From: Sedimenticola sp.
GTDB lineage: Bacteria; Pseudomonadota; Gammaproteobacteria; Chromatiales; Chromatiaceae
DNA: 32,740 bases
Direction: 5' to 3'
Assembly: GCA_026196795.1 (NCBI GenBank)
Contig: JAPHUE010000136.1
Location: 1-32,740, forward strand
The translations under genes and the position numbers were made by a program. Numbering within the stretch: position 1 is the first letter of the stretch; every line of letters begins with the position of its first letter. The notes under the pieces are model-generated. The model saw only the letters and a list, made by a program, of their open reading frames with translations, did no database searches and was not told the origin of the DNA. Below, in pieces: positions 8,064 to 18,835 of the stretch.

Positions 8064-10391
8064 ATGCTAATCAAACATCGGATCATGATTGGGGCGGCCC
8101 TGTTGGCGGCTGTACCAATCGTACTCACCAGCTTTATACTTAATTCTGTCACTATGGATGCCAGTCGAACGGCGCTGGAAGAGAAGGCCAATAATAATCT
8201 AATTGCTGTGCGTGACCTCACCAGGGGCCGCATTGAGGATTACTTCAGCACCATTCAGAAGCAGATTCGGACTTTTGCACATAGCACAACGGCCGTTGAT
8301 GCCATGCGCGGGTTTAGTGGAGCGTTTAACCGCTATACCTATGAAATGGATATAACCGATGTTGGAGAAATGCGTACTGAGTTGAAACAGTATTATGAAA
8401 AAGAGTTTGCAGCTGAATACCAGCGACGTAACTCTGGTGGACAATCAAACAGTAGCTCCTGGGTTACTCAGCTGGATGATGATTCAGTTGCGCTTCAGCA
8501 CCGGATGATTTTTGCAAACAAGAATCCCCTTGGTGAGAAGCATAAGCTTGTCGATATGGGAGAAAAAAGCCGTTACGCTAAACTCCATTCAAAATTTCAT
8601 CCCATATTCACAGGCTTCCTGGAAGAGTTCGGTTATTACGATATCTTCCTGGCCGATCCGGAGAGTGGGGATATTATCTATTCAGTCTTTAAAGAGCTGG
8701 ACTACACAACTTCATTGAAAGATGGTGCATTTGCAAATACAGGAATTGGTATAGCGTTTGCCAAAGCCAACGCGGCGACATCACCCGGGTTTAGTTATCT
8801 GACCGATTTTGATGCTTATCCGCCTTCTTATCAGGATCCAGCTGCGTTTATTGCGTCCCCCATATTTGAAGATGGAAAAAAGATTGGTGTACTGATATTC
8901 CAGATGCCGATTGATTACATCAATAACATAATGACCCACAACCAAAAATGGCAAGAAGCAGGGCTGGGTGAGTCAGGTGAGACCTATATCATAGGCAGTA
9001 ATGGCACAATGCGTAGCATGAGCCGGTTCCTAATTGAAGATAAGCCGGGCTACCTTAAGGCGATTGCTGAGTCGGGTGTTTCAGATGCAGTGGTAAGACT
9101 GATAGAGGCGAAGAATACCAGTATAGGTTTGCAAGCGATCTCTTCCGAAACAGCAAAGGCCGCTATTAATGGTGAGAAGGGTGTTCAGTCGGTCAATGAT
9201 TATAGAAATGTCCACGTACTATCTGCTTACTCCCCATTAGAAATAGAGGGCGTAGAGTGGGCCATTCTGAGTGAAATAGATGAAGAAGAGGCCTTCAGGG
9301 CAGCCGCTGAACTCTCAACGCAAGTGAACTACATGAGTATCGCTATTGCGTTGATCCTAACGGCAATCGCTGTGGCTATCGGTCTGTTTTTCGCTTTAGC
9401 CTGGACAAGACCCATTTTGAAACTTAGCAATATCATCAAGGATATTGAAGAGCAATCCGACCTTACGCGGACAATTGATATAAATAGTAATGATGAAGTG
9501 GGCATGACGGCAAAATCACTTAATGCAATGTTGGATAAATTCCGTAACAGTCTGCATCAAGTAAATAGTGCAACTACGGAGTTAGCTGTTACGTCGGAAC
9601 AGACCTCACGTACCACTGGCGAGACAACCGAAGCCGTACAGATTCAGCTGACAGAAACCACTCAGTTGGCGACAGCCATGCATGAGATGAGTGCGACTGT
9701 GCAAGAAATTGCGAGTAATACGGGTGCCACTGCGGAAGCAGCCAAACAGGCCAATGAAGAGACGGTGAAGGGGTCAAGCGTTGTATCCGAAACGGTGATG
9801 CTCATTGATCAGTTGGCAACAGAAATTGAAAATGCCTCCTCTGTTATCGGAAATGTGCAGAAAAACAGTACTGATATCAGCGGGATCCTGGATGTTATAC
9901 GTGGCGTGGCAGAACAAACCAATCTACTGGCGCTGAATGCGGCCATTGAGGCAGCGCGCGCAGGCGATCAGGGACGTGGATTTGCTGTTGTTGCAGATGA
10001 GGTGCGTACCCTTGCCAGCCGAACACAGGAGTCGACGGGTGAGATTGAGCAGATGATAGTCAGTCTTCAAGGTGGTACAAGTCAGGCTGTTGAGGTCATG
10101 ATAGAGAGTAGTAAAAAGGCTCAGGAGGCTGTTGCACATGCAGGTGTTGCAGGTAGTTCGTTGAATGCCATTGCTGATTCAGTTGAGCGAATTAGTGGTA
10201 TGAGTGCACAGATCGCCTGTGCGGCAGAAGAGCAGAGTGCAGTAGCAGAAGAGATTAACAAAAATGTCATTCGTATAAACGATATGGCGGAGCAGACTGT
10301 TCTGGGGGCTGAACATACCTTGGCGGCGAGCGGGAAGATGTCGAGTCTCTCTACTGATCTACAAACATTGGTGCGGCAGTTTAAGACCTGA
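8064..10391 (+). CDS. Methyl-accepting chemotaxis protein (N-terminal TM, large extracytoplasmic sensor domain, HAMP, MCP signalling domain)
   Basis: Hairpin-tip motif '[48 protein letters not shown]'; HAMP region '[14 protein letters not shown]'-like after a TM at about residues 427-450. Confidence 0.95.
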   Translation: MLIKHRIMIGAALLAAVPIVLTSFILNSVTMDASRTALEEKANNNLIAVRDLTRGRIEDYFSTIQKQIRTFAHSTTAVDAMRGFSGAFNRYTYEMDITDVGEMRTELKQYYEKEFAAEYQRRNSGGQSNSSSWVTQLDDDSVALQHRMIFANKNPLGEKHKLVDMGEKSRYAKLHSKFHPIFTGFLEEFGYYDIFLADPESGDIIYSVFKELDYTTSLKDGAFANTGIGIAFAKANAATSPGFSYLTDFDAYPPSYQDPAAFIASPIFEDGKKIGVLIFQMPIDYINNIMTHNQKWQEAGLGESGETYIIGSNGTMRSMSRFLIEDKPGYLKAIAESGVSDAVVRLIEAKNTSIGLQAISSETAKAAINGEKGVQSVNDYRNVHVLSAYSPLEIEGVEWAILSEIDEEEAFRAAAELSTQVNYMSIAIALILTAIAVAIGLFFALAWTRPILKLSNIIKDIEEQSDLTRTIDINSNDEVGMTAKSLNAMLDKFRNSLHQVNSATTELAVTSEQTSRTTGETTEAVQIQLTETTQLATAMHEMSATVQEIASNTGATAEAAKQANEETVKGSSVVSETVMLIDQLATEIENASSVIGNVQKNSTDISGILDVIRGVAEQTNLLALNAAIEAARAGDQGRGFAVVADEVRTLASRTQESTGEIEQMIVSLQGGTSQAVEVMIESSKKAQEAVAHAGVAGSSLNAIADSVERISGMSAQIACAAEEQSAVAEEINKNVIRINDMAEQTVLGAEHTLAASGKMSSLSTDLQTLVRQFKT

Positions 10392-10537
10392 AGTGCTGAA
10401 TAGAATCTCTCGGTCTGGCATATTCTATTGCTCAGTGGTATGAATGTCGCGTCAGGGGCTGTATCTCACTATTCGAGCATCTCATTTTGTTTCAGTGATG
10501 TATGATTGAATGTGATGGGTAATCAGGTTGATCTATT

Positions 10538-11161
10538 TCAGTTCTGCTCTTTTTCCCGAAGTAGCTTTATCTGGAAGAGTACATTACGCTCTTCTTCTTC
10601 CAATACGGATTCGATATAGCGGATGGTTGCGCGGTAACGGGGAATAATATTGTACTTGAGTGCATTGACTCGTTTTTGTGCCTTACGCTGCTCAGCCATT
10701 AATCGACTCAGGGCCATCTCTGACTCTCCCAGACGGGTTAGCATCTCAGTTGCTTCTGTGAGGCCTTTTCGCGTTTCATCGAAGCTGGTATCAGTACCTA
10801 ACAGTCCAACTGGTTCCATGGTGAGTGATTCTGTTGAGATGGCCGGGTATTCAACACCCATGCTACGTTTTGGAATAATATTGATCTGCAGCGTCGGTGC
10901 GATACCCAGTCCGGCCTGTTGGAGCGCCCGGCTACCCATGCGTAGATGTGCCACGCCCAGCCAGTGATAGGCCTCCTTGATAGAAGTGTGGGTCTCTTTT
11001 CTTAGTTTCTGATATTCACCCACCCGTTCATACACCAGCCGTGTCAGCAGTTCCCGTTTCCTTTCCAGCAAGGCATGACCATCTTCAAGAAAACGTACCT
11101 GCTTTTTCATCTCAAGCAGGGTGTTTTTTGTCGGGGGTACCTTTATAAGCTGCTGTGTCAT
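10538..11161 (-). CDS. ntpD: V/A-type ATPase subunit D
   Basis: 'VPPTKNTLLEMKKQVRFLEDGHALLERKRELLTRLVYE' at N-terminus and 'RVNALKYNIIPRYRATIRYIESVLEEEERN' at C-terminus. Confidence 0.92.
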   Translation of the reverse strand: MTQQLIKVPPTKNTLLEMKKQVRFLEDGHALLERKRELLTRLVYERVGEYQKLRKETHTSIKEAYHWLGVAHLRMGSRALQQAGLGIAPTLQINIIPKRSMGVEYPAISTESLTMEPVGLLGTDTSFDETRKGLTEATEMLTRLGESEMALSRLMAEQRKAQKRVNALKYNIIPRYRATIRYIESVLEEEERNVLFQIKLLREKEQN

Positions 11162-11180
11162 GGGGTCAGATTACTCCACA

Positions 11181-12560
11181 CTAATCCGCCGAACGATGGT
11201 ATTTAGCCAGATCGGTTTCCTGTACCCGGGTCAACATATCTTTCGGGAACATACTTAACAGTTCCCAGGCCAGATTGAGGGTTTCGATAATCGAGCGATC
11301 TTCATCTTCACCCTGGCCAACAAACTGACTATCAAAGGCCTCGGCAAATTTCAGATAGCGTCGATCACGTTCAGACAACTCTTCGGCACCAATAATAGCG
11401 GCCAGGTTACGTGTCTCCAGAGCCTTGGCATACATGGCATAGAGTTGGTTAGCCACTCGCGGGTGATCTTCGCGGGTATCATCCTTACCGATACCATCTT
11501 TCATCAAGCGGGAAAGAGAAGGAGAGATATGCACAGGTGGATAGACCCCCTGATTATGCAAATCTCTGCTTAATACGATCTGTCCCTCGGTGATGTAGCC
11601 CGTGAGGTCAGGAATCGGGTGAGTTATATCGTCTGACGGCATGGTGACAACCGGCACCATCGTAACAGAGCCGTGACGATCTTTGATTCTTCCGGAACGC
11701 TCATAGATCTCAGCCAGATCAGAATAGAGATAACCGGGATAGCCTTTACGAGAAGGGACGTCACCTTTGGCGGTGGCGACTTCACGCAACGCCTCGGCGT
11801 AGTTTGTCATGTCGGTAAGGACTACCAGAACATGTCGATCCAGATCAAAGGCGAGATACTCTGCTGCCGTCAAGGCGACACGGGGAAGTGCCAGGCGTTC
11901 TACGGGTGGATCATCAGCCAGGTTGATATACATCACCACATTGCCCAGCACACCAGAGTCGGCAAACTCTTCCTGAAAGAAGCGTGCATCGGCATAGGAG
12001 ACGCCCATGGCCGCAAACACAATGGAGAAGCTGCTCTCTTCATCCACCAGTTTGGCCTGTCGGACAATCTGTGCGGCGAGTCGGTTATGTGGCAGGCCTG
12101 ACGCAGAAAAAATCGGCAGCTTCTGTCCTCTTACCAGCGAGTTCAGTCCATCAATTGAGGAGATACCCGTCTGGATAAACTCCCGGGGATAGTTGCGGGC
12201 GGCAGGGTTGATGGCCGAGCCGTTAACATTTCGTCGAACATTGGAAAGAATGGGCGGACGATCATCTTTTGGATTACCTAAACCGTTAAAGATGCGACCG
12301 AGAATTTCTGGTGAGAGATTGATCTCCAGCGACTGATCGAGAAAACGAACCCAGGTGTTTTCCAGATCGAGATCGCCCGTGCCTTCGAAGACCTGTATCA
12401 ACGCCTCATGCTCACTGGTGCGAATGACCTGGCCGTTGCGTCGTCTATTGAGATGATCACGGATCACCACCTGGTCACCAAAGGCCACCTGGGGTGCATG
12501 CTCAACGACCAGCAGGCTGCCCTGTGCTGAACTGGCGGTTCGGTACTCTTTTGCACTCAT
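11181..12560 (-). CDS. ntpB: V/A-type ATPase subunit B
   Basis: 459 aa; 'QTGISSIDGLNSLVRGQKLPIFSASGLPHNRLAAQI', 'GYPGYLYSDLAEIYERSGR', 'VSPSLSRLMKDG'-type motif 'ISPSLSRLMKDGIG'. Confidence 0.95.
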   Translation of the reverse strand: MSAKEYRTASSAQGSLLVVEHAPQVAFGDQVVIRDHLNRRRNGQVIRTSEHEALIQVFEGTGDLDLENTWVRFLDQSLEINLSPEILGRIFNGLGNPKDDRPPILSNVRRNVNGSAINPAARNYPREFIQTGISSIDGLNSLVRGQKLPIFSASGLPHNRLAAQIVRQAKLVDEESSFSIVFAAMGVSYADARFFQEEFADSGVLGNVVMYINLADDPPVERLALPRVALTAAEYLAFDLDRHVLVVLTDMTNYAEALREVATAKGDVPSRKGYPGYLYSDLAEIYERSGRIKDRHGSVTMVPVVTMPSDDITHPIPDLTGYITEGQIVLSRDLHNQGVYPPVHISPSLSRLMKDGIGKDDTREDHPRVANQLYAMYAKALETRNLAAIIGAEELSERDRRYLKFAEAFDSQFVGQGEDEDRSIIETLNLAWELLSMFPKDMLTRVQETDLAKYHRSAD

Positions 12561-14356
12561 TGTGTGTGCTCCTTGAACTTGGCATATTCAAGACGGATCT
12601 TGCTGAAGGCCTCTTTGAATTCTTCCATAAGCAGCCGAATCTTGTCGCACTGTTCACTGCTGAAAGTCTGCTTGGCACGACGCGCCTTGGCCATCAGGGG
12701 AAGGTCGGTAAGCTCCTGTACTGATATGCCGAGTTCGATCAGTTCTGAGCCGCGCTCAAAGATCATCAGCACCATATCCAGTAACAGGAACTGTTTTTCG
12801 GGTGAGGAAAAGGTGTCCACCGGATCCAGTGCGCTCTGTTGTAGTACACCTTCTTTGATTAACGATGCCCCTTCCAGCTCCCAGCGTTGGGCGGAGGAGA
12901 GTGCTTCAGGACCGACCAGATTCACTATACGAGACAGCTCGGCATCTCTGGCGAGTAAGCCAAGGGCCTGTTTTCTTCTGTGCTCCCAATCCGGATTGAC
13001 CTCCTTGTGCCACCACTGCGCGGCGATACCCACATGCTCGGAGAAGCTGCCCACCCAGTCGATGGCGGGATAGTGACGTGCATCGGCCAACTCTTTTGAG
13101 AGTGCCCAGAAGGTCTGGATAATCTCTTTGGTGTGAGCAGTGACCGGTTCAGAAAAGTCACCACCGGGAGGAGATACAGCGCCGATCAGGGTGACAGATC
13201 CTTTGCCGCAGCCTTGGGATTCCACCCTGCCGGCACGCTCATAAAAGGCCGCCAGTCGTGAGGCGAGATAGGCTGGATAGCCATCTTCTACCGGCATCTG
13301 CCCCAGTCGGCCTGATACCTCGCGCAGGGCTTCTGCCCAGCGACTGGTGGAGTCGGCCAACATGACGACATCGTAGCCTTGGTCACGATAGTATTCGGCC
13401 ATAGTGATGCCGACGTAGATAGAGGCTTCGCGTGCGACAACCGGCATGTTGGAGGTATTGGCCACCAACAGGGTGCGCTCCATCAACTTGTGACCCGAGT
13501 AAGGGTCCTGCAGTTGTGGGAACGTCTCCAGCACATCGACCAGTTCATTGCCGCGCTCACCGCAGCCGACATAGATAACGATATCCGCATTCGACCAGCG
13601 GGCGATCTGTTGTTGTACGACGGTTTTCCCGGCACCGAAGGGGCCGGGTACGGCACTCTTTCCACCCTTGAGCAGTGGAAAGAAGGTATCAAGTATGCGC
13701 TGACCGGTGATCAGTGGAGAGAGACCGTGATCTCTACGCAGATAGGGCCGTGGCGTGCGTACGGGCCAGTGCTGGTAGAGCATCAGCTTGCTCTGTTTCC
13801 CTTCCGGTCGCTGCAGGCGGCCAATAGGGTCATCCAGACGATAATCACCCTCTGGCGCCAGTTCAGTAAGTACACCTGAAAGCGTAGGTGGCACCATGAT
13901 CCGATGCTCAATAATGGCACTCTCCTGCACGCGGCCAATCAGTTGTCCCGGTGATAGGGTGTTGCCAATTTCAAGGCCGGGCTCAGGAATAAAGTGCCAT
14001 GCTTTCTCCCGGTCCAGTGCCGGTAGATTGATACCGCGACCAATGTGATCACCCGACTCAATGAAAACTTTGTCCAGGGGGCGCTGAACGCCATCGAAAA
14101 TACTCCCCAACAGACCAGGCCCCAATTCAACAGAGAGGGGGCGGCCCAAGCCGACAACTTCTTCTCCTGGTCGAACACCTTCTGTGGATTCATAGGATTG
14201 CACTAAGGCGGTTTCACCCTTGAGGGCGATCACCTCGCCAAAAAGACCCATTTGACCTATCTTTACCTGCTCGCCATTACGGATGCCCGGTAAGTGAATA
14301 GTGAGGATCGGACCATTGATTTCACTGATGGTGCCCAGTTTGTCTTTGCTGCTCAT
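12557..14356 (-). CDS. ntpA: V/A-type ATPase catalytic subunit A
   Basis: 599 aa; P-loop 'GPFGAGKTVVQQQIARWSNADIVIYVGCGERGNE', 'LADSTSRWAEALREVSGRLGQMPVEDGYPAYL'; ATGA overlap with B. Confidence 0.96.
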   Translation of the reverse strand: MSSKDKLGTISEINGPILTIHLPGIRNGEQVKIGQMGLFGEVIALKGETALVQSYESTEGVRPGEEVVGLGRPLSVELGPGLLGSIFDGVQRPLDKVFIESGDHIGRGINLPALDREKAWHFIPEPGLEIGNTLSPGQLIGRVQESAIIEHRIMVPPTLSGVLTELAPEGDYRLDDPIGRLQRPEGKQSKLMLYQHWPVRTPRPYLRRDHGLSPLITGQRILDTFFPLLKGGKSAVPGPFGAGKTVVQQQIARWSNADIVIYVGCGERGNELVDVLETFPQLQDPYSGHKLMERTLLVANTSNMPVVAREASIYVGITMAEYYRDQGYDVVMLADSTSRWAEALREVSGRLGQMPVEDGYPAYLASRLAAFYERAGRVESQGCGKGSVTLIGAVSPPGGDFSEPVTAHTKEIIQTFWALSKELADARHYPAIDWVGSFSEHVGIAAQWWHKEVNPDWEHRRKQALGLLARDAELSRIVNLVGPEALSSAQRWELEGASLIKEGVLQQSALDPVDTFSSPEKQFLLLDMVLMIFERGSELIELGISVQELTDLPLMAKARRAKQTFSSEQCDKIRLLMEEFKEAFSKIRLEYAKFKEHTQ

Positions 14357-14997
14357 CGCATACTGCTCAGGTTATCTTGCACGGTACCTGCAGGGAAGAG
14401 GCGCTCCAGAATAGTCTGGTGTAAATTATCTGCCAGTCGTTCTTCTCTTCCTTCAAAGGTGTTGTCGAATCGAATAGATCTGTCATGGCTGCTGATGATT
14501 ACACCACCGATGGTGTTAATGGGTGATGTTTCAAGTGTGATGGTTTTATCTTGTACGGCCTCTTTGTAAAAGTTGTCCCAGATGGGTTGTAGTCTGTCGC
14601 GATCTCTCGTATTGAATGAGGCCCTCAGTTCTGTCTCTTTAAATGAACGTGCCGCTGAGGCCATCAATTGTTTCAGAAGCAGGAGGTAGCTGGTTTCATC
14701 CGCAACCAATTCGCCAATGCGATCGCGCAGTTGTTGCTGTACGGCAATAACCAGATTCCAGCGCAGGTGATCCATCTCTTTTTGCAGTTTCAGTTCATTT
14801 GCCTGTACCTGTCTGCGGAAGGTGCGCTCAGCCTTTGATTTGGCCAGCAGCACTTCCCGTTCTTCTCGCAGATGCAGTCGCTTGTGCGCCTCCTGCATAA
14901 TATTGTCACGACTGCGCTCTGCACGTTCACGATACTCAACGGCGAGTCTGTTGGCGCGACTGAGAATGGCAGTTTCTAGTTCTTTTACCTGTTCCAT
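14353..14997 (-). CDS. ntpE: V/A-type ATPase subunit E (peripheral stalk)
   Basis: Coiled-coil N-terminus and globular C-terminus 'NTIGGVIISSHDRSIRFDNTFEGREERL'; operon position; 4-bp overlap with A. Confidence 0.85.
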   Translation of the reverse strand: MEQVKELETAILSRANRLAVEYRERAERSRDNIMQEAHKRLHLREEREVLLAKSKAERTFRRQVQANELKLQKEMDHLRWNLVIAVQQQLRDRIGELVADETSYLLLLKQLMASAARSFKETELRASFNTRDRDRLQPIWDNFYKEAVQDKTITLETSPINTIGGVIISSHDRSIRFDNTFEGREERLADNLHQTILERLFPAGTVQDNLSSMR

Positions 14998-14999
14998 AA

Positions 15000-15350
15000 C
15001 TACTCCTGACTAAACTCCAGTTCACCACCGAGAAGCTGTTGCAGTCTGTCATCGATCTCACAATGAAAGTTGTCTGGTTCAGCCAGTGAGGGGACTTGAG
15101 TAATCACAATGTGCCCCCCCTCTGAACGGATTCGTTTGAGTAATACTGAGTCACAGTGAGCGAGTTTGTGTCCCAGGATGATGAAGGCCTTCTCCCGTTT
15201 TCTAAGTAACCGGGAAAGCTGTTGCTCCAGCATCTCCTGCGAGGGATCTGCCCAAGTCTCGAATCCGATCAGTTTGAAACCATCCGTCAGTGCCGCCTCG
15301 CCCATGAAGAGCATGCGGGTAGGGTGGTTGTTCTCTTCAATATGGATCAT
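15000..15350 (-). CDS. ntpF: V/A-type ATPase subunit F
   Basis: 116 aa with 'LMFMGEAALTDGFKLIGFETWADPSQEM...FIILGHKLA'; operon position. Confidence 0.82.
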   Translation of the reverse strand: MIHIEENNHPTRMLFMGEAALTDGFKLIGFETWADPSQEMLEQQLSRLLRKREKAFIILGHKLAHCDSVLLKRIRSEGGHIVITQVPSLAEPDNFHCEIDDRLQQLLGGELEFSQE

Positions 15351-15358
15351 GATATTTT

Positions 15359-15802
15359 TTAGAGCTTATCCAGCAACAGGATACTCATCACCAGGCCGTA
15401 AATGGCGATACCTTCTGCAAGTCCTAGATAGATCAACGTGCGACCGAATATCTCCGGCTTCTCAGCCAGTACCGCCAGTGAGGCCGCACCAATCGGTCCT
15501 ACCGCGATGCCCGCCGCTACGGTACTGAATGCGGTCGGTATGCCGACACCGATAATACCCAGGCCCATGCCCATGGATATGTCACCTGTGGCCGCGACAA
15601 CGGCTGGTGCGGCGGCGACTTCCTGGATCCCGAAAAACACCAGCAGGGCCTGAGCACCAACAAACAGAAACAGATTGCTGCCAATGGCTGTTTTGAACCA
15701 GCGTTTTCCGCTGATAGCCTTTGTGGGATGCAGTTCAATCATGACGCCAGTGACGATCAGACCGATAATGCCCAGGGTCATCAATGTAATCAGCCAGTAC
15801 AT
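15359..15802 (-). CDS. ntpK: V/A-type ATPase proteolipid subunit K (c-ring)
   Basis: C-terminal c-type hairpin 'GMGLGIIGVGIPTAFSTVAAGIAVGPIGAASLAVLAEKPEIFGRTLIYLGLAEGIAIYGLVMSILLL' with membrane Glu; two additional N-terminal TMs. Confidence 0.9.
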   Translation of the reverse strand: MYWLITLMTLGIIGLIVTGVMIELHPTKAISGKRWFKTAIGSNLFLFVGAQALLVFFGIQEVAAAPAVVAATGDISMGMGLGIIGVGIPTAFSTVAAGIAVGPIGAASLAVLAEKPEIFGRTLIYLGLAEGIAIYGLVMSILLLDKL

Positions 15803-15885
15803 GGTTTACTCCTTGAGTCCGTAATGTGAGATTGCTGTCTCTGTACCATTCGATAGCAGGCACAGATTGGTGTCTATGATAATGA

Positions 15886-17781
15886 TCATTTCAGACCCTC
15901 CAGTGAAAGTGTGAGGGGGGTGAACTCTTTTCCATCACCTGAGAAGAAGCGGGAGAAACCTTCATAGTATTCCAGTCGCAATGCCTGGATGGTCACGATG
16001 GCCCCTTCAAGGATCAGGATAAACAGATTGCCGCCAATCACCATCAGCCAGTGGCCGGTTCCTTCCATCATGTCAGCCAGGGTAAACACGGCAATTGCCA
16101 GTGCCACGTGATTCAGACTGAATGCGGCGACACGCAGGAATGAGAGGGTGTTGGATATATAACCGGTGAGGGTTTCAAAGGTTTCAATCGTGGCGACCAG
16201 CATGCGTTCACCGGGAGTGGCGTGAGTCTCGATCAGTTTGAAGGCAAGCAGGGTAAGCAGTGTAACAATACTCATGCTGGCGGGCGCCACGCCGAAGCTG
16301 CCGGTCTGGTAGAGATTATAGATGCCACCCAGCACACTGAGGTAGAGGGTAATGCTGACTACGCCATTGGTATCAAACAGTGCATGACTCAATTCACCCG
16401 AGACCAGACGGTTATGAATATACAGCAGGCTGATGACCACCATGAAACCAACGCCCCAGAGCAGCGCCATACTCAGCATATAGAGCGGGTCGGATAGTGG
16501 AGGCAACCAGATAGCATGGAACAGATGTTCGTAACCGAACAGGCTGCCATATAACACACCGAACAGCGTGGCAGACAGACCGGCACAGATCACAAAGGGG
16601 GTGAAACTATTGAGTTTGTTACGACCCAGCCACGCAGCGAGAACAATGACCAGACCATGCCCGACATCTCCAAACATCATGCCAAACATGGCAATGAACG
16701 AAAAGGCGAATACCAGAGTTGGGTTGATCTCGCCATAGCGGGGAATGCCATACTGTTTAACCAGTGATGAGAAGGGCGCGGTTAGCCAGTTTGTTGGCAG
16801 GAAGGTAGGTACCTGGCTATGTTGCTCTCGCGTAGGTGTGGTAGCTGTGATGCTAAATGGATGGGTTAACGTGCGACGCAGTTCCGCTTCGATCGTTGGC
16901 AATGTTTTAACCGGCACCCAGCCGGTGATGATCGCCAGTTCACCCACGCTGCGTGCCGCATCTTCCATGGCAACAAGGGGCTCAGCCATAATCAGAACAT
17001 CACGACACTGCTCCAGTGTAGGGCGAAGTTCATCCGCACAGGCGGACATGGCTTCTTCCCGCTGTTGTTTTTCCAGATCCAGACTCTGACGGCGCAGTTG
17101 CAGATCCTGCCGAATCCTTCCGGGTTCATCTTGCAACTCAGGGGGGATCTCCAGCGCATGGAAGCCTGCCGTATCAAGTACCGAGCTCAACTCGTTCTCA
17201 CGGTTACTTTTTGGACCGATAATAATCACATGGGTGTGTCCTGCATTCTCCATGTAACTGAACAGCAGATAATCAGCCAGACCGATGGCCTCTTTCAGTT
17301 GCGGTACATGGGTGCTGGGCAACATGCCGATATGCAGATCAAGAAACAGACGCTCGCCATGTAACAGGGCGAGATCAATATTCAGGCTTGAGAAATTGTC
17401 GAGTGCCTGTTCCAGTTGATCCAGCATGTGAGCTTCATCTGTCAGGCGTCGAAAATGTTCTTCATAGGCTGAGCAGCGCTCCCAGACCTCGCCCAGCCAT
17501 TCATTGGTCTGTTCAAGTTCAGCGTCGCTGATTACATGAGTAACCAATGATTTTCCTGGGGGCGTTAGTTGCACATGCGTTTCGATTTTCTGCAATCTTG
17601 AGCGGGCCTGCTGAAAGCGATCGCGATACTGTTTGCCCGGAATGTTGGGGAAACTTTCGGCATACTCATCGGCGCTGTTGGGGCTGAAGCTGCCCAGTTC
17701 TGCCAGGGTCAGGCTTGCCTGAGGCAGATCATCCAGCAACAGCTGGATCAGTACCTGTTTCATTGGTAGCGGCTTAAACAT
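15886..17781 (-). CDS. ntpI: V/A-type ATPase subunit I (a-type membrane subunit)
   Basis: 631 aa; 'FAFSFIAMFGMMFGDVGHGLVIVL', 'SNTLSFLRVAAFSLNHVALAIAVF', 'LEGAIVTIQALRLEYYEGFSRFFSGDGKEFTPL' with conserved Arg residues. Confidence 0.93.
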   Translation of the reverse strand: MFKPLPMKQVLIQLLLDDLPQASLTLAELGSFSPNSADEYAESFPNIPGKQYRDRFQQARSRLQKIETHVQLTPPGKSLVTHVISDAELEQTNEWLGEVWERCSAYEEHFRRLTDEAHMLDQLEQALDNFSSLNIDLALLHGERLFLDLHIGMLPSTHVPQLKEAIGLADYLLFSYMENAGHTHVIIIGPKSNRENELSSVLDTAGFHALEIPPELQDEPGRIRQDLQLRRQSLDLEKQQREEAMSACADELRPTLEQCRDVLIMAEPLVAMEDAARSVGELAIITGWVPVKTLPTIEAELRRTLTHPFSITATTPTREQHSQVPTFLPTNWLTAPFSSLVKQYGIPRYGEINPTLVFAFSFIAMFGMMFGDVGHGLVIVLAAWLGRNKLNSFTPFVICAGLSATLFGVLYGSLFGYEHLFHAIWLPPLSDPLYMLSMALLWGVGFMVVISLLYIHNRLVSGELSHALFDTNGVVSITLYLSVLGGIYNLYQTGSFGVAPASMSIVTLLTLLAFKLIETHATPGERMLVATIETFETLTGYISNTLSFLRVAAFSLNHVALAIAVFTLADMMEGTGHWLMVIGGNLFILILEGAIVTIQALRLEYYEGFSRFFSGDGKEFTPLTLSLEGLK

Positions 17782-18817
17782 GCCGTACCTCCGTGTTGAT
17801 GTCGGCGGCCTGGCGTATCAGTGCTTCATCCAGCTTGAGTACCCGTCCCTGAATAATGGCGAACACTCGTTTCAAATCCAGTTCACGCAGCATCAAATAC
17901 GCCAGTGCACGAGTTACTGCCGATGGGCTGAAGCTGAGGCAACGCCTGGCCTGATAAGAGAGCCGTTCTCCCATCGCCAGTTCAACCTCCATGATGTTTG
18001 TGCATTCGCCGAGGTGGTCATTTAATGGAGCGGGTAGTGCTTCCAGCATCTGTTCAATCTCCTGCATATTGACTAGTTGTTTTAACAGGTCAGATTGAAG
18101 CTGACGGCCTGAGGGTATCATCAGGTAGTAGGTCTCCGTCGGGGAGAGCATGTAGTTAAGCCGATAACGTAATAACCAGGGCAAGTTTTGACGATCAATC
18201 AGAGAGCCGATCAGACGCAACAGGGGAGGTTGTTCAGCACTATCGCAGGCTCGGGCGTGTTTAAGCAGGCCCGTGTAATAACGGTGGTCGATGGTTACAT
18301 CGAGTGAGAAAGATTCATTCTTCTCTTCAAACACCCGCCGAGCCTGTCGTGCTATGCCTTCATAAGGGGTCTGCTCCAGTTGCCGAAGCAGTTCCGGAAC
18401 ATTCTCGGTGCGCAGTAACTGCTCATGGGGCAGACTGATCAGTGCCGGGAGGATATGCAGGCTTTCGCGGATCTGATCATAAGGCAGATTATGCAGCTTG
18501 CCCCGAATCAATGCCTTGAGATTATAGAGTTCAAACTTGCGTGACCAGTAGATCAGGATATCCCTTGCACTGCCATTCAGAGGCCGCAACAGGATAGAGA
18601 GTTCGTTCATCAAGGTATTGATTAGTCCCCGCTCAATCGTCCTGTTGAGTTCGGCGTCGCTCAAGCCTCGTTCGGAGAGACCCTCCAGACCAAACATTTT
18701 TTCCAGTTGTTGAAGGGGGGTGTGCAGATAGGATTCGACTTCAGTGGCATCAATCAGCTGCCCCGCCATGACTGACGCACGGGTCTTGAGGTAGGCCTGG
18801 TTGATAGTGTTGTTCAT
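17774..18817 (-). CDS. ntpC: V/A-type ATPase subunit C (AC39/d-like)
   Basis: 'ILIYWSRKFELYNLKALIRGKLHNLPYDQI' AC39-like segment; 8-bp overlap with I; operon position. Confidence 0.82.
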   Translation of the reverse strand: MNNTINQAYLKTRASVMAGQLIDATEVESYLHTPLQQLEKMFGLEGLSERGLSDAELNRTIERGLINTLMNELSILLRPLNGSARDILIYWSRKFELYNLKALIRGKLHNLPYDQIRESLHILPALISLPHEQLLRTENVPELLRQLEQTPYEGIARQARRVFEEKNESFSLDVTIDHRYYTGLLKHARACDSAEQPPLLRLIGSLIDRQNLPWLLRYRLNYMLSPTETYYLMIPSGRQLQSDLLKQLVNMQEIEQMLEALPAPLNDHLGECTNIMEVELAMGERLSYQARRCLSFSPSAVTRALAYLMLRELDLKRVFAIIQGRVLKLDEALIRQAADINTEVRHV

Positions 18818-18835
18818 TATACTGCAATGAACTCC

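Noticed and set aside
10400-10430. AATAGAAT...ATTCTATT 8-bp inverted repeat after the MCP gene as a terminator
   Set aside because: AT-rich short stem, long loop and no T-run; too weak to call.
11673-12101. 142-aa plus-strand ORF within V-ATPase subunit B
   Set aside because: Antisense to a strongly supported gene; no RBS or family motif noted.
12564-13073. 169-aa plus-strand ORF opposite subunit A
   Set aside because: Antisense shadow ORF, Ser/Arg-rich translation typical of the reverse strand of a coding gene.
13379-13879. 166-aa plus-strand ORF opposite subunit A
   Set aside because: Antisense shadow ORF over the P-loop region of a clear ATPase gene.
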